Positions 1 through 10,134 of a stretch of DNA of 36,114 bases are shown piece after piece (position 1 is the stretch's first letter; every line of letters begins with the position of its first letter). The stretch is from the NCBI GenBank assembly GCA_022703965.1, contig JAKJHH010000009.1, positions 6,148-42,261 on the forward strand, written 5' to 3'. The position numbers were made by a program, and so were the translations under genes. This DNA comes from Verrucomicrobiota bacterium (GTDB lineage Bacteria; Verrucomicrobiota; Lentisphaeria; Victivallales; UBA1829). The notes beneath the pieces are model-generated. The model saw only the letters and a list, made by a program, of their open reading frames with translations. It did no database searches and was not told the origin of the DNA.

Positions 1-213
1 TTTCATGGCTTCTTCGATCCGGAGATTGTCGTCAACTGTTCAAAAAATGTACTTATCAGCGGAAATATTTCTGACAGACAGGGAAAAATTCTTAGTTCCA
101 CTGAAAAAAACACAGGAATTACAATCGATAATAACAAAGACATGATAAAACAATCTGAAAATATTGATTCCTTGTGGCTTTGGAGGGAACTCCATTTTTC
201 CGCGTACAGATAA
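1..213 (+). CDS. C-terminal end of a probable parallel beta-helix protein (partial)
   Basis: An open frame enters the window from the left and stops with TAA at 211-213, giving the last 70 residues of a longer protein. The visible part contains short strand-turn repeats of the kind NVLISGN followed by an NTGITIDNN-like rung, which is typical of right-handed parallel beta-helix proteins such as polysaccharide lyases and GH28-like enzymes. The tail after the last rung is short and ends in LHFSAYR. It lies 20 bp before the pseudopilin start and on the same strand, so it probably belongs to the same transcription unit as the pseudopilin and the hydrolase that follow. The catalytic part is outside the window, so no enzyme activity can be named. 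Confidence 0.6.
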   Translation, partial: FHGFFDPEIVVNCSKNVLISGNISDRQGKILSSTEKNTGITIDNNKDMIKQSENIDSLWLWRELHFSAYR

Positions 214-233
214 TTTTAATACTGGAGAAATTC

Positions 234-962
234 ATGTCAGCAACAAATTTTTCAATCAGAAAACTAATACGCGGCAAAGAGTTCACACTCATTGAACTCT
301 TAATTGTGATTGCCATCATTGCGATCTTGGCTTCGCTTCTGATGCCTGCCTTGGGCAAGGCAAGAGAATCTGCCCGAGGAATAGCATGTTCTAACAACCT
401 CAAGCAACTTGGAGTCCTATGCTCAATATACGAAAGCGACAATAACGATTACATAATAGGAGCCATGCCGCCTGGCTACATGGATGAGAGCATAAATATG
501 CCGACTTCACAGAAACGATGGTACAGAATCCTTATTCTCATGCAAACAGGAAAAACATGGTGGGCACGTCTTCCTGTCATGATTTGCCCATCTTCAAAGG
601 AACAAATTTCAGTAAATGCAACTAAAGAAATGACCAATTACGGAATGAACAGCTATTGCGGTTGGGCTGGAGATGAGAGCAGTTATCCGTTTCAACGCAT
701 AAGCTCCATTCAACGGATTTCACAACGACTCAGAATCGCCGATTGTGAAAACGTAATACCTGTGTATTCACCAACAAATCCAGCATGGATTGTAGATGGA
801 AAAGGATGCTTTGATTATACAGTAGCTGAAAAGCAGAGGGGGCTTGATCCGCGTCATTCGTGGCGAACTAATTTCCTTTACCTCGACGGACATGTCGGAG
901 CCCTGCTGCCGAAAGAAGTTAAAAGATATCAGGTTAACTTTACGTACAATGGAAATGACTGA
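234..962 (+). CDS. Pseudopilin with prepilin N-terminus and H-X9-DG C-terminal motif
   Basis: This 242-residue protein has a 16-residue basic leader followed by FTLIELL and a hydrophobic helix of about 20 residues, the class III (type IV pilin/type II secretion) signal processed by a prepilin peptidase at the inner membrane. Glu is at mature position 5, as expected. The residue before the cleavage site is Glu rather than the usual Gly. Near the C-terminus there is His, nine residues, then Asp-Gly (in RHSW...YLDGH), the H-X9-DG signature of the large pseudopilin families of Lentisphaerota and Planctomycetota. I chose the ATG at 234 because GGAG at 224-227 is well spaced before it; an upstream in-frame ATG at 174 would overlap the preceding gene. 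The gene lies between a beta-helix protein and a secreted hydrolase. A role in secretion or surface display of these enzymes is inference. Confidence 0.85.
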   Translation: MSATNFSIRKLIRGKEFTLIELLIVIAIIAILASLLMPALGKARESARGIACSNNLKQLGVLCSIYESDNNDYIIGAMPPGYMDESINMPTSQKRWYRILILMQTGKTWWARLPVMICPSSKEQISVNATKEMTNYGMNSYCGWAGDESSYPFQRISSIQRISQRLRIADCENVIPVYSPTNPAWIVDGKGCFDYTVAEKQRGLDPRHSWRTNFLYLDGHVGALLPKEVKRYQVNFTYNGND

Positions 963-1014
963 ATTGATTATTCACTTAAGATAGTCCAACGCATAATATT
1001 GAGGAGCCGAGAAG

Positions 1015-3459
1015 ATGCCACTGAATCCTGCTATGAAATTAATCTTTTCACTAATAATATGCCTCCTTGCGCAGCTCACATTCTCTGATGTTCCCATTTT
1101 TCCAGACAGAATGAATGTATTCACGACAGAAGAAAATGTTCAATTCATATTGCCTCAGGCAGCAGGACAAAAAGTCAGCATATGCGACAGCCTTGGTAAA
1201 ACAATGGATTCAATTTGCGATTCATCAGGAAAAGTTGAATTCGGTCTTCTGACAACAGGCTGCTACAGGATCAAGGCAAATGGCAAAGATGTCGGCTGTC
1301 TCGTTGTTACCATTCCAAAATCCCGATATCCTAATGACACAAACACATCCATAGGTCTTGACTACGCCATGAACACAGCGGGATTTCCTTTTGACGATAA
1401 ACTTATTCCAGAACTGAAAAGAGCCGCAAGCATGGCTCAAAAAGCCGGAGTCAAACGCGTTCGGGAGCGCTTGCGCACAAGCGGACAGAAAAAGGAACTA
1501 ATCCGCAATCCTGACGGTTCTTTCTCAATTGACGAACAAGGATGGACAAGTACATGCCTCAAAATCAATAAGGCTGCGGGATTTTCAGTTTGCGCTGTGG
1601 CTCAAGTAAGTCCGCCATCAATCAATATTGACAGAAATCCCAAGAAGGTTCCAGACTCACTAAAAGATACATATGCTTTATACACTGCGATAGGATCTGC
1701 ATGGGGACCGCTTCTGGAAGGAATCGAACTTGGTAACGAGATAGACTTAAAAACATTTTACAACGGCACGGCCGGCGAATACGCTGCTTATGTCAAAACA
1801 GCATCTTTCGCACTCAGATCCGTAAATCCCTCCCTGCTTTTAGTTCAAAGCTCTTTTGCCCGTCCAGCAATTAATCTCAAAGCGGCACTGGCTGAAAACG
1901 GACTTCAAAACTTTTGTGACATATTCAACTATCATGTCTACGGTGAAACTGGTAAAAACATGAATGATTACGCCAGCTACATTATCTCGCAGGAAAGCTA
2001 TTCCAGACTTTGGTGCACTGAAACAGGCAAAGATATCGGCATATGGGATTGGAATAAAGCAGGCATCACAGATTATCCGCCGGAAATTTCAGATTCAATC
2101 GCTCGAAGTCTAGGATCAATTTATGCAGAAAATCTTGCTGCCGGCGCGGAAAAAGTCTACTACTTCTACTGGCGTTATGGAGCAGAATTATCAGCAGGAA
2201 GCATTCTTGATAAAAACTACATGGCAACCGAACGGTATGCCGCCTTGGCAAGCATAAACAGAATGCTTGGAAACGCAATATATCTCGGCTCAAAAATTGA
2301 TGACACGACACGTGCCCATCTTTTCGCTGACGGACACGGCAAACAAACATTCTTAATCTATAATGATCAGGATAACGCAAGTTTCACAATAAAAGCAAAA
2401 GGTCCATGGGAACTACTGCGTTACACTGGAGAACTAATCGCAAACGGAGAAGCTGATGGAGAAATCAGATTGTCCTTGAATGCAAAAACTCCAGTGTATC
2501 TGCGCATCAGCTCCTTGCTTGATTCGTTTCAGGACTTGCGCCGACAAAAAATACAGAAACACGTCAAGTCCATCCAAACACAAGCAGTAGTCATGGAACT
2601 GCGTCCCGACACAAAAGTAACTTATGATAATTCACTGGCAGCCTTTCTGCTTTCTCCAGGCGAAGAATGTCCTCTCACACTGAGCATTCACAACTTCGGA
2701 AACAAAACGTATAAAGAACATCTCAGCTTGAGAATTCCGCCTCCATGGAAAATAAGTCCCGATTCCATTGACGCAGAAATTCAGGCAGGAGACATGATTA
2801 CTGTGAAAGCTATTATAAAAGCACCATCCGAGCGCAATTCCGGTCGTCTGCAAGAAAGCTTACGAGCAGAAGCCTCAGGCCTCAGCCCGGCTGCCATCCG
2901 CCTTGGTCTGGCACCTGAAAAAATCACAGCAAAACAAAGCCAAGCTGCATTTCGCGATCTCAACAGCGGCTCATGGACTTGCGCCACTAATGCATCCCTC
3001 TTCGATTTTCAGGTAAGCAAAGGACAAACAGGCCCTCGTTTCAGAATAAATTTCAAAAATTCAGGATCACGCATGTTCTGGCCTGTAATGAGCTGTTTAC
3101 CTGACAAGATGTCCAGCTTGAACTGGGGAGACTGGGAAGCAGTAAAAGTAAGACTGCTAGTACACTCCACACGACCGGGAACATGGTTTATGCTCTATGC
3201 AACAGAACTCAAAGGTGCACGCTATGCTAGCAACAGAATCAATGCAGATACTCCAGGTGAACACGAATTGATCTTTCCATTCTCTTTTTTCAGTTATATC
3301 ACCGAAAATTCTGCCCCTGATGCACCGGAATTCAGTTTTAATCCTGACCAAATCAAAACATTCGGACTTGGCTCAAACAATTCTAATTCAATGACGGTTA
3401 AAGATGTAAACTACACTGTCGATTATGAAATCATGAGTATTGATCTCATGAAATATTAA
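1015..3459 (+). CDS. Secreted clan GH-A-like glycoside hydrolase, 814 residues
   Basis: The N-terminus is a Sec signal peptide (hydrophobic MKLIFSLIICLLAQ, cleavage near residue 24). A small beta-sandwich (about 25-100) precedes a TIM-barrel-like region (about 110-420). In the barrel, LGNEID places a candidate acid/base at Glu242, and WCTETGK places a candidate nucleophile at Glu336, which is the usual clan GH-A pairing on strands 4 and 7. Residues around 545-605 (PGEECPLTLSIHNFGN onward) resemble a NEW3-like Ig domain, and the last 200 residues look like a carbohydrate-binding beta-sandwich. GAGGAG at 1001-1006 supports the ATG at 1015; the ATG at 1033 is the alternative. The substrate cannot be read from sequence. 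GH39- or GH5-like families are the nearest guess. The export and co-transcription with a pseudopilin suggest polysaccharide breakdown at the cell surface. Confidence 0.72.
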   Translation: MPLNPAMKLIFSLIICLLAQLTFSDVPIFPDRMNVFTTEENVQFILPQAAGQKVSICDSLGKTMDSICDSSGKVEFGLLTTGCYRIKANGKDVGCLVVTIPKSRYPNDTNTSIGLDYAMNTAGFPFDDKLIPELKRAASMAQKAGVKRVRERLRTSGQKKELIRNPDGSFSIDEQGWTSTCLKINKAAGFSVCAVAQVSPPSINIDRNPKKVPDSLKDTYALYTAIGSAWGPLLEGIELGNEIDLKTFYNGTAGEYAAYVKTASFALRSVNPSLLLVQSSFARPAINLKAALAENGLQNFCDIFNYHVYGETGKNMNDYASYIISQESYSRLWCTETGKDIGIWDWNKAGITDYPPEISDSIARSLGSIYAENLAAGAEKVYYFYWRYGAELSAGSILDKNYMATERYAALASINRMLGNAIYLGSKIDDTTRAHLFADGHGKQTFLIYNDQDNASFTIKAKGPWELLRYTGELIANGEADGEIRLSLNAKTPVYLRISSLLDSFQDLRRQKIQKHVKSIQTQAVVMELRPDTKVTYDNSLAAFLLSPGEECPLTLSIHNFGNKTYKEHLSLRIPPPWKISPDSIDAEIQAGDMITVKAIIKAPSERNSGRLQESLRAEASGLSPAAIRLGLAPEKITAKQSQAAFRDLNSGSWTCATNASLFDFQVSKGQTGPRFRINFKNSGSRMFWPVMSCLPDKMSSLNWGDWEAVKVRLLVHSTRPGTWFMLYATELKGARYASNRINADTPGEHELIFPFSFFSYITENSAPDAPEFSFNPDQIKTFGLGSNNSNSMTVKDVNYTVDYEIMSIDLMKY

Positions 3460-3593
3460 GATCCCTATAAACAATTTGTCTTTCCTAGGTGACGGAAAAA
3501 CGTTTCGCTTTGATTTTGAGGCAAGTACAAAGAAGCGACAAAAAAAGCATTGAAGAGAACATGGCTACAGCTTAAAGGCTTTTAAAAAGATGT
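3460..3593. other. Intergenic stretch before the MITE, no gene seen
   Basis: Between the hydrolase stop and the MITE there are about 134 bases with no convincing reading frame. The last nine bases, AAAAGATGT at 3585-3593, are the left copy of the target-site duplication that is repeated at 3812-3820. Confidence 0.5.
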
Positions 3594-3811
3594 CAGTGTC
3601 ATCCCATAGTCAATTGGAAAACACTGACTGAAACAACTTGCTTTGAACTTAAAATGAAAAGCTTTTACGAAACATAAAAATTAGAATTGGGTATTTTAAT
3701 ACCAAGCGGCGGAGAGGAAGAAAATCGCTCTGCCGCCGCTCGGCGGGCAGGAATGAATTCCTGCACTCTGTTAAAATGCTTCGCATTTTACTTTCTTATG
3801 GGATGCCTGTG
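3594..3811 (-). mobile_element. 218-bp MITE, full copy A
   Basis: A 218-bp element bounded by imperfect 15-bp terminal inverted repeats (CACAGGCATCCCATA and CAGTGTCATCCCATA) and flanked by a perfect 9-bp direct repeat AAAAGATGT (3585-3593 and 3812-3820). It reads as the exact reverse complement of 24237-24454; no mismatch was found by eye. It has no coding capacity. It contains nested perfect hairpins, including AAAATGC/GCATTTT, GCAGGAA/TTCCTGC, CCGCCG/CGGCGG and GGTATT/AATACC. This structure is that of a miniature inverted-repeat transposable element mobilised in trans. The 9-bp duplication fits families such as IS1, IS4, ISAs1 or IS256, but the parent is not in the window. It sits between convergent genes, 15 bp past the histidine kinase stop codon. 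Confidence 0.9.
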
Positions 3812-3826
3812 AAAAGATGTTTCTTT

Positions 3827-6800
3827 TCAAGCTGAAATCCAGCCGTTGCGCTCCAGGAGCTCCTTGAGCGGAGTAAAAGAATTTTCAAGCTCATGCAGTT
3901 CAGTTTCAGTTCCTGTAATGCCTTCGGCACGCAGTTTCTTTTCAAGCATGGCCGCTCTTTGAGAAAGCTGCTGCGCTGAAACATTCGAGGACATACTTTT
4001 CATATTGTGAACATGTCTGATAGCGTCATCAAGAAGACCTGAATCTATGGATTCCTTTATCTTCTCAATAAGAAGCGGATATTCTTTCATGAACATCTCA
4101 AATATTTCGCGGGCAAGTTCACTGTCGCCCATCGTACGTTCAAGAAGCTCGGCTTCATCAAAGACAAGCTGCCGTTTTTCGGATGACGATGAGTCGGAAT
4201 GAGAGGTCTCCGCAACATGATTGTTTTGTTTGAGCCACTGCATGATTTTTTCGACCAGGTCGGCAGGTTTTACCGGCTTGGATATATAATCATTCATTCC
4301 GGCAGACAGACAGGCATCTATGTCGCAAGGCATTACGTTGGCTGTCATGGCGAGAATCGGGATAGAAATATTGATACATTCAGCTTTGCTGTCCCTGATA
4401 AGTTTTGTAGCTGTTATGCCGTCCATTACAGGCATCATCATATCCATGAGAACGAGGTCGAAATTTTCTCTGCTCAGGATGGCGATAGCTTCGCTTCCGT
4501 CGGCGACGGCTTTTACCGTAAAACCTGCCTTTTCCAGCACACTGACGGCAACTCTCCTGTTTACCGGATGATCTTCCGCGACAAGAATTTTATACTTCGC
4601 TCTTTCCGGATCATGAACTGCATTCACCAAAGCCAGTCCTGATGCGGTTTTGGACGCATAGGATTCATTTTCGGCATTCATTCTCAAAACCTTGCGCAAT
4701 TCAAAATAGCGTATGGGCTTGCTGAGTGAATAGAGCACTCCTTTTGAGCGCTTTACAACAACCCTGTCGGACAAGTCATTCATTACGGCAAATGCCACGG
4801 AACGGAACGCTTCAGCCTCAAGAAGATGAGCCAGTCCGGACATCTTCCCGTCGGCAATCACAAGCATGGACTCTTTTTCTTCGCGTGTAGCAGCTTCTAT
4901 TCTTGCGATTATTTCACCTGTGGAGGAAACAGATTCAGGATCAAAACTCAGGCCTTCCAGCATATATAAAAGCGCTGCCTGTTCCGTGGAATCCTCGCAG
5001 GCAAGCAAAAGCGGAAATGAGGAAATCATCGCACGCGTCGTCTGCTCCGCTTCTTTTTTGACTTCGACCGTAAACCAGAAAAGAGAGCCATTTCCTTCCT
5101 CGCTTTCAAATCCCATCCTGCCGTTCATCATATCGACAATACTCTTGGAAATAACAAGGCCGAGGCCTGTTCCTCCATGAGTCCTTGTAGTAGACGCGTC
5201 AAGCTGCTGGAAGGCGTTAAAAAGAAGATGTTGTTTTTCGCGCGGAATTCCAAGTCCCGTGTCTCTCACATCAAAACGCAATTCGACTATTGATTCATCA
5301 GATGAAAGAACAGAAACAGCGAGCTCGATTTCTCCTGAGTTCGTAAACTTAACAGCGTTGCCGCAGATATTATTCAAAACCTGTTTAAGACGGTTTGAGT
5401 CGCCTTTCAAGTTCAAATCCGCGTCAGCTCCGCTGCGGCAGATAAAACGCAATCCCTTTTTCTGAGCTCTGACCGCCATTGGAATCATAAATTCTTCAAG
5501 GAGCTTCTGAAGATTGAAATCAAGCTCTTCAAGCTCCATTTTCTCCGCCTCGATCTTTGAGAAATCCAGAATGTCGTCAATAACTTTCAACATTGAGTGA
5601 GCGCTTGCCGCCACCATTTCGGCGTAATACTTCTGTTCATCGTTGAGCTTGGTTTCAAGCAGAAGCGCAGTCATTCCGACCACTCCGTTCATCGGCGTCC
5701 TGATCTCGTGGCTCATATTCGCCAGAAACTGGCTCTTGGCAACATTTGCGGATTCCGCCTTGACGGTCAGCTGCTTCTGTATGCTGATATCCATAAATGA
5801 TTCTATCAGGCGGGGCTCGCCGTTTACATCTATTTTAGTGACAGATTTCAATATGGGAATCTGCGAACCGTCCGCTTTTACAAGTATTCTTTCAGAGTTC
5901 TCAATACAGAACCCCTTGTTAGTCACCGGACAATGTCCGCACTCGGCAGGACATATGTACTTATGACATACATGCCCCACAATATTTTCCCTGCCTGTCC
6001 CTATCATTGAGCATGCAGCCGGATTGGCATCAAGAATCTCATGCGTCCTGCCGTCAATTATCACAACCCCGTTCTGCATGGCGTAGAGGATATTTTTAAG
6101 ATAGCGGCGTTCCTCTTCACTGCTGTCGGCAAAACGGTTTATCATGACACCGGCTCTTATGTAGAGCACCAGCAGTACAGTAAACAGGAATACTCCGGCC
6201 GATACCAGAACAATCCAGAAAAGAGGATATCCCTTCATCCAGTCATGGACGGACACAAGATGCCATTTTCTGCCGTCGGAACCGACTATGTCAACAGCCT
6301 TGCGGGTTACAATCAGCTTCTTTCCGTTTTTGACTACAGTATCTCTGACAAGATTAAAGTCTTCAGGGAAAACACCGCCTGCCATCCCGGAAAACTGTTT
6401 TTCGCTCTCAATCCGCTTCATCTCCTCTTGAGAAGGCTGTCCCATGGCATACTTCATCGTCCAGTCCGGCTGATTGGATATGAACACAACTCCTTCAATC
6501 GACACCAGAGCCACAGGATCGGGATAAGTCGACAGCAATTGTTCAACTATTGATATACCGCTTTTTATGGCAAGAACACCTATCGGCTTATCTCCGTCAT
6601 AAATAGTGGTGCTTCCGTAAATTCCACGGATTTTGGTAATATTACCGACCGCAGGATAAACACAATTTTTCCCCGACATGGCTTCTTTGAAATAATGTCT
6701 GAAAGCATAGTTCTTTCCGGTCAGAGAGCCGTCAAGTCCCCTTCTGACGGCGCAAGCCACGACATCGCCTTTTGCATTCAGCACAAAGGCCTGATCTGCA

Positions 6801-7123
6801 TCAAAGTCTGTACGGATTGTGTCAAGGAGAAGTAATGATTCAGGGTTGTCAACTCCCAGCTCTCCTAGAGCTGTACGCTTTATGAGCGAACCTTTGCCTA
6901 ATTCAATAGCCGCTGAGCGCAGACGCGCAATAGCCTGATAATCCATAGTTCTGGCGAGCTCGTCAAGACGCTTTTCCTGATCCTCTTTCACGTGCCAGAT
7001 ATAGTCTCTGTTCATGTAGCTGGCACAGAAAAAAGACAACGCAAAAGCTACGCATATTAATGCAAAAAACCATGCGGATCTCAATCCCATGAACATGGCT
7101 TTAAGTATCGGATGTATCCTCAT
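3827..7123 (-). CDS. Hybrid sensor histidine kinase with Cache, PAS, two receivers and HPt
   Basis: This 1098-residue inner-membrane phosphorelay protein has a transmembrane helix near residues 12-35, a periplasmic double-Cache-like sensor (about 40-295, with the DctB-like block [12 protein letters not shown] and [21 protein letters not shown] in two parts), and a second helix near 300-325. A PAS domain (about 345-455) carries five clustered Cys ([13 protein letters not shown]). HisKA contains MSHEIRTP with phospho-His472, and the HATPase domain contains GTGLGLVIS. Two receivers follow: a divergent one with Asp758 and a canonical one with Asp894 in VLMDMMMP. The C-terminal HPt has His1039 in HVHNMKS. 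GGAGGA directly upstream supports the start. The DctB-like sensor suggests a small carboxylate or sugar-acid ligand, which is inference. The output response regulator is not in the window. It lies 179 bp behind the minus-strand hydrolase operon and may report on its products. Confidence 0.9.
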   Translation of the reverse strand: MRIHPILKAMFMGLRSAWFFALICVAFALSFFCASYMNRDYIWHVKEDQEKRLDELARTMDYQAIARLRSAAIELGKGSLIKRTALGELGVDNPESLLLLDTIRTDFDADQAFVLNAKGDVVACAVRRGLDGSLTGKNYAFRHYFKEAMSGKNCVYPAVGNITKIRGIYGSTTIYDGDKPIGVLAIKSGISIVEQLLSTYPDPVALVSIEGVVFISNQPDWTMKYAMGQPSQEEMKRIESEKQFSGMAGGVFPEDFNLVRDTVVKNGKKLIVTRKAVDIVGSDGRKWHLVSVHDWMKGYPLFWIVLVSAGVFLFTVLLVLYIRAGVMINRFADSSEEERRYLKNILYAMQNGVVIIDGRTHEILDANPAACSMIGTGRENIVGHVCHKYICPAECGHCPVTNKGFCIENSERILVKADGSQIPILKSVTKIDVNGEPRLIESFMDISIQKQLTVKAESANVAKSQFLANMSHEIRTPMNGVVGMTALLLETKLNDEQKYYAEMVAASAHSMLKVIDDILDFSKIEAEKMELEELDFNLQKLLEEFMIPMAVRAQKKGLRFICRSGADADLNLKGDSNRLKQVLNNICGNAVKFTNSGEIELAVSVLSSDESIVELRFDVRDTGLGIPREKQHLLFNAFQQLDASTTRTHGGTGLGLVISKSIVDMMNGRMGFESEEGNGSLFWFTVEVKKEAEQTTRAMISSFPLLLACEDSTEQAALLYMLEGLSFDPESVSSTGEIIARIEAATREEKESMLVIADGKMSGLAHLLEAEAFRSVAFAVMNDLSDRVVVKRSKGVLYSLSKPIRYFELRKVLRMNAENESYASKTASGLALVNAVHDPERAKYKILVAEDHPVNRRVAVSVLEKAGFTVKAVADGSEAIAILSRENFDLVLMDMMMPVMDGITATKLIRDSKAECINISIPILAMTANVMPCDIDACLSAGMNDYISKPVKPADLVEKIMQWLKQNNHVAETSHSDSSSSEKRQLVFDEAELLERTMGDSELAREIFEMFMKEYPLLIEKIKESIDSGLLDDAIRHVHNMKSMSSNVSAQQLSQRAAMLEKKLRAEGITGTETELHELENSFTPLKELLERNGWISA

Positions 7124-7302
7124 TTGTCCTCCGGAAGAGCCTATAGAAGCTCTCCCAGTAAATTATCCTGCAAATTCCCTTCTGCAATCAGCATCATCCG
7201 CCATGTTCAATATTTTATATCCGATATTTTTTATCAATAATAAATCCTGTTTTTCATCAATTTAAGCAGTTTAAATCCCTATTCTTCAAATAGAGATTAA
7301 CT

Positions 7303-9576
7303 TTAATATGCTCGAATTTCAAAAACCCTTGCAGATTGGGCGTTTCTGTTCATTTTTGTCACTGTCAATGAAATTGAATCTGTCAGAATCGGATCAAAAT
7401 TATGAATTCTGAAAAAGGATTTATTAGCGTGGCATTCGACAATAATCTTTTCATCAGCTTTGATCTGATAATCGGCTACCAGTGTTTCAGGAGCATCCAC
7501 AGCCACTTGAGGCATATCGGTGTCCGCATCAAAAACAATTCTCAGCGACGATATCTTTTTCTTTTCCTTCCAAGTCAATTTAACGCTCTGAGGAAGAGGT
7601 GAAAGCGGATCGGAAATCCACAAGTCCGGCATAATATCTGTGTGCGAAACTCCACTGAGTATCTGAGACGCCGAATAGGGTCTCTGCACTGGACTCATTT
7701 CAATATACGGCAAAGCAACACGTTTACGATCAAAGCTCTTGCCATATTGACAAAGCCGCATTTTAACCTGACGTATCCACTCCACAGGCTCGGAATCCGG
7801 CGTCAGCATAACCGCTTTATGTATTGCAAAGAGATCTGTTTTATCATCTTTTGACGGTGTGAAATATCTGTCCGGTTCATACAAAGCCGTATAGCAACCG
7901 TAAGGTTCCGAAGCGGAACACATCCATGAAAAGCTATCTCCCATCGCAAGAACGGCATAGAGCCCATTCTTCAAGCCATTCAGATTCAAATCCCAGCACA
8001 GTTCATTTATACCAGTTTTCAAATCGAATTCCTTCTCCGCAAGCGGAGTTCTATGCGAAAAATGGTTCGGGTGATGCGATTCCGCAAAATAGAGTCTGAC
8101 TTTTGAGTTTTCTGATTTTTCATTTTTCAAAATCAGTTTAAGCTTTTCCACTCGTCCTTCAGTCACAGGAAACGACAATGCCCGCCCTTTGCCTGAACTC
8201 AGAAATTCCTCCGACTTCTCAAACACAAGCTTAAGTTCACTGTCCGCAGTAATTTCGGCAGAACGCGCATAATCTCCCTCATCAAGATTTCTGAATCCAG
8301 GAATAAACGAGCCTTCCTTCAATACAGCCTGCTGAACCTCTCCATAGGCTCTCGCAGAAAGTTCACGGCAGGACTCCCCTGCTTTCAAGAGTGATGCCGC
8401 GATTCCCACTGCATGACCCGTCGCTCCTATTGTCCCCTGAAGCCTTGTAGCGCCTAACGCCACGTGCGAGACGCTCATATCACGTCCTACAAGCCAGAGA
8501 TTTGAGACATCTTTTGAGTAAAGAGAGCGAAGCGGTATCTGAAATACCCACGGAAAAAATGCGTGCACATTCGGACGTAACGGCGACTTAAACCCCCCCG
8601 GAACATGAATATCTATATTCCAGCCTGCATACGCTACCGCATCATAAAATTCAGTACGCTCGACAATATCCTTCTCAGTAAGCACATAATCGCCGAAAAA
8701 TCTTCTGCTTTCGCGCTTCGCCGGAGAAATGCTCACGTAATCCATCGACCAGTTTTCCATGCCTCTTGCCGGATCGTTTTTGAGATAGCCCCATACTCCG
8801 AAAACACATTTAAGCAGTTCAAGTCTGATTGACTCATAATCGCCGGACGGATCATTATTGTCTCCTGCGTATTCAATCCACCAGAACCCGTGATCCGGCT
8901 TCCCCTTGATCGTGCAGAGACGATGCGGCAGATCGGACTCTTTTTCATAGTGATAAGCCCATGACGGAGTCTCAAATTTTGAAGGAACCTCCTTCCTGCT
9001 CGCTCTCAAGCCGCAGGACGCTCCCATGATACCGCAATCGGCCTCCAGTGGAGCCATAATTTCGCCGTACTCGCTTTTAGCTTCCCTTCCCATGCTGAAG
9101 GATGCTCCAGCAAGAAAAGCAATCGTTCCATCGCCTGTGGCATCACAAAATTGAGGCGCATTAAACTTATAAAAACGCTCTGTTCCGCCCTGAGCTCCTG
9201 AAACAGAAACTATTCTGCTTCCATCCATCTCAACAGAATGAAGATGAAGTTCGGAATAGACATCAACATTTTCCTCCCGACACCAGAAAAGCAAGACGGG
9301 ACTGCTAAGAGAATTCTTGCCGAACTTGTCTATCTCAGCAATACGCTCCTTCAATTCCTCAACAAGTCCGCCTTCCCTCATGTTGGCAAAAAAGCAGTTG
9401 AAAGATGCTCCTTCTATAGTCACCCCGATATCGGAGTTTGCATTGCCTCCAAGCCCTGTTTTATTGTCAACAAGAGCCACTTTCAAACCATGCCTTGAGG
9501 CCGATATCGCAGTCAGACAACCGCCGATACCTCCTCCGCATACCACAAAATCATACGTTTTTTCTATTGTTTTCAT
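7303..9576 (-). CDS. FAD-dependent oxidoreductase of polysaccharide-utilisation type, 757 residues
   Basis: The N-terminus YDFVVCGGGIGGCLTA, followed by KVALVD about 20 residues later, is a dinucleotide-binding Rossmann motif. GLGGNANSDIG and the later GRDMSVSHVALGATRLQGT match the FAD_oxidored (PF12831-like) family that is frequent in carbohydrate loci of Lentisphaerota, Planctomycetota and Bacteroidota. The FAD part covers about residues 1-420. The remaining 330 residues are beta-rich and of unknown role. There is no signal peptide, so it is probably cytoplasmic. The gene starts 3 bp after the upstream secreted protein gene ends, and its only plausible ribosome binding site lies inside that gene, so translation is likely coupled. 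It is the last gene of the GntR-headed operon and may oxidise a sugar or sugar alcohol released by the hydrolase; the substrate is unknown. Confidence 0.78.
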   Translation of the reverse strand: MKTIEKTYDFVVCGGGIGGCLTAISASRHGLKVALVDNKTGLGGNANSDIGVTIEGASFNCFFANMREGGLVEELKERIAEIDKFGKNSLSSPVLLFWCREENVDVYSELHLHSVEMDGSRIVSVSGAQGGTERFYKFNAPQFCDATGDGTIAFLAGASFSMGREAKSEYGEIMAPLEADCGIMGASCGLRASRKEVPSKFETPSWAYHYEKESDLPHRLCTIKGKPDHGFWWIEYAGDNNDPSGDYESIRLELLKCVFGVWGYLKNDPARGMENWSMDYVSISPAKRESRRFFGDYVLTEKDIVERTEFYDAVAYAGWNIDIHVPGGFKSPLRPNVHAFFPWVFQIPLRSLYSKDVSNLWLVGRDMSVSHVALGATRLQGTIGATGHAVGIAASLLKAGESCRELSARAYGEVQQAVLKEGSFIPGFRNLDEGDYARSAEITADSELKLVFEKSEEFLSSGKGRALSFPVTEGRVEKLKLILKNEKSENSKVRLYFAESHHPNHFSHRTPLAEKEFDLKTGINELCWDLNLNGLKNGLYAVLAMGDSFSWMCSASEPYGCYTALYEPDRYFTPSKDDKTDLFAIHKAVMLTPDSEPVEWIRQVKMRLCQYGKSFDRKRVALPYIEMSPVQRPYSASQILSGVSHTDIMPDLWISDPLSPLPQSVKLTWKEKKKISSLRIVFDADTDMPQVAVDAPETLVADYQIKADEKIIVECHANKSFFRIHNFDPILTDSISLTVTKMNRNAQSARVFEIRAY

Positions 9577-9579
9577 ATT

Positions 9580-10131
9580 TTATTTATCCATAAATTCGAA
9601 CCCGGATATCATAATTGAACCCGAATTCAGTCCATCAAAAAGATTTGACTTTGAAACTATAAATGAAATGCCCGTAACAGGATCATGCCATTTCCCATCC
9701 TTGACCCCTCCGAATGAATTGTGCTTAGATTTTCCATCATTTTTAAGTATGATCTCCTGCCATTCATCAGTATCCTTCAAGCTCAACTGATATTGATGAA
9801 CTTGTTTAGTTCCATCCTGAATTCTCAGCGTTAGCCTGTCCATATCCGATGTTTTTATTCTGATGCGCAGAAGCTTAAACTCAGGTACGTCTTTTATCTG
9901 TTTCGTTACCCCTGCATAAATGCCGCCTCCACCGAAATTACCCTCTATATACAATGCGTGACCACCTGAAAGACTTCCGTTTTTCACGATGCAGACAGTC
10001 CCTTGAGCGCCTCCGAATTCTCCTCCGTTATTGAAAATCCAGTCTTCGGCTGAATTTTCACCGATTTCATATGCCGAGGCTGTTTCCGTGATACCGAAGA
10101 TCAGAAGGGCAGAAAGAATTATGGACTTCAT
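9580..10131 (-). CDS. Small secreted beta-sandwich (CBM-like) protein
   Basis: The 183-residue product begins with a clear Sec signal peptide (MKSIILSALLIFGITETASA). The mature part is Gly-rich and strand-rich, with alternating hydrophobic stretches (FKLLRIRIKT, LTLRIQDG, HQYQLSLKD), the look of a jelly-roll carbohydrate-binding or concanavalin-like domain. No catalytic motif is visible. GGGAG lies 8 bases before the ATG, inside the end of the upstream hydrolase gene, and only 3 bp separate the two genes. A similar small secreted domain protein precedes the hydrolase in the plus-strand cassette at 21255, suggesting a common accessory role in substrate binding. The family was not identified. 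Confidence 0.65.
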   Translation of the reverse strand: MKSIILSALLIFGITETASAYEIGENSAEDWIFNNGGEFGGAQGTVCIVKNGSLSGGHALYIEGNFGGGGIYAGVTKQIKDVPEFKLLRIRIKTSDMDRLTLRIQDGTKQVHQYQLSLKDTDEWQEIILKNDGKSKHNSFGGVKDGKWHDPVTGISFIVSKSNLFDGLNSGSIMISGFEFMDK

Positions 10132-10134
10132 ATC

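Noticed and set aside
4830-4870. First receiver of the histidine kinase as a degenerate pseudo-receiver
   Set aside because: On checking, the acidic pair, Asp758 and the late Lys (in SKP) are all present, so loss of function cannot be claimed.
6041-6553. Plus-strand frame of 170 residues
   Set aside because: Antisense shadow of the histidine kinase gene, without start signal or motifs.
9317-9790. Plus-strand frame of 157 residues
   Set aside because: Antisense across the junction of two confident minus-strand genes; low-complexity composition.
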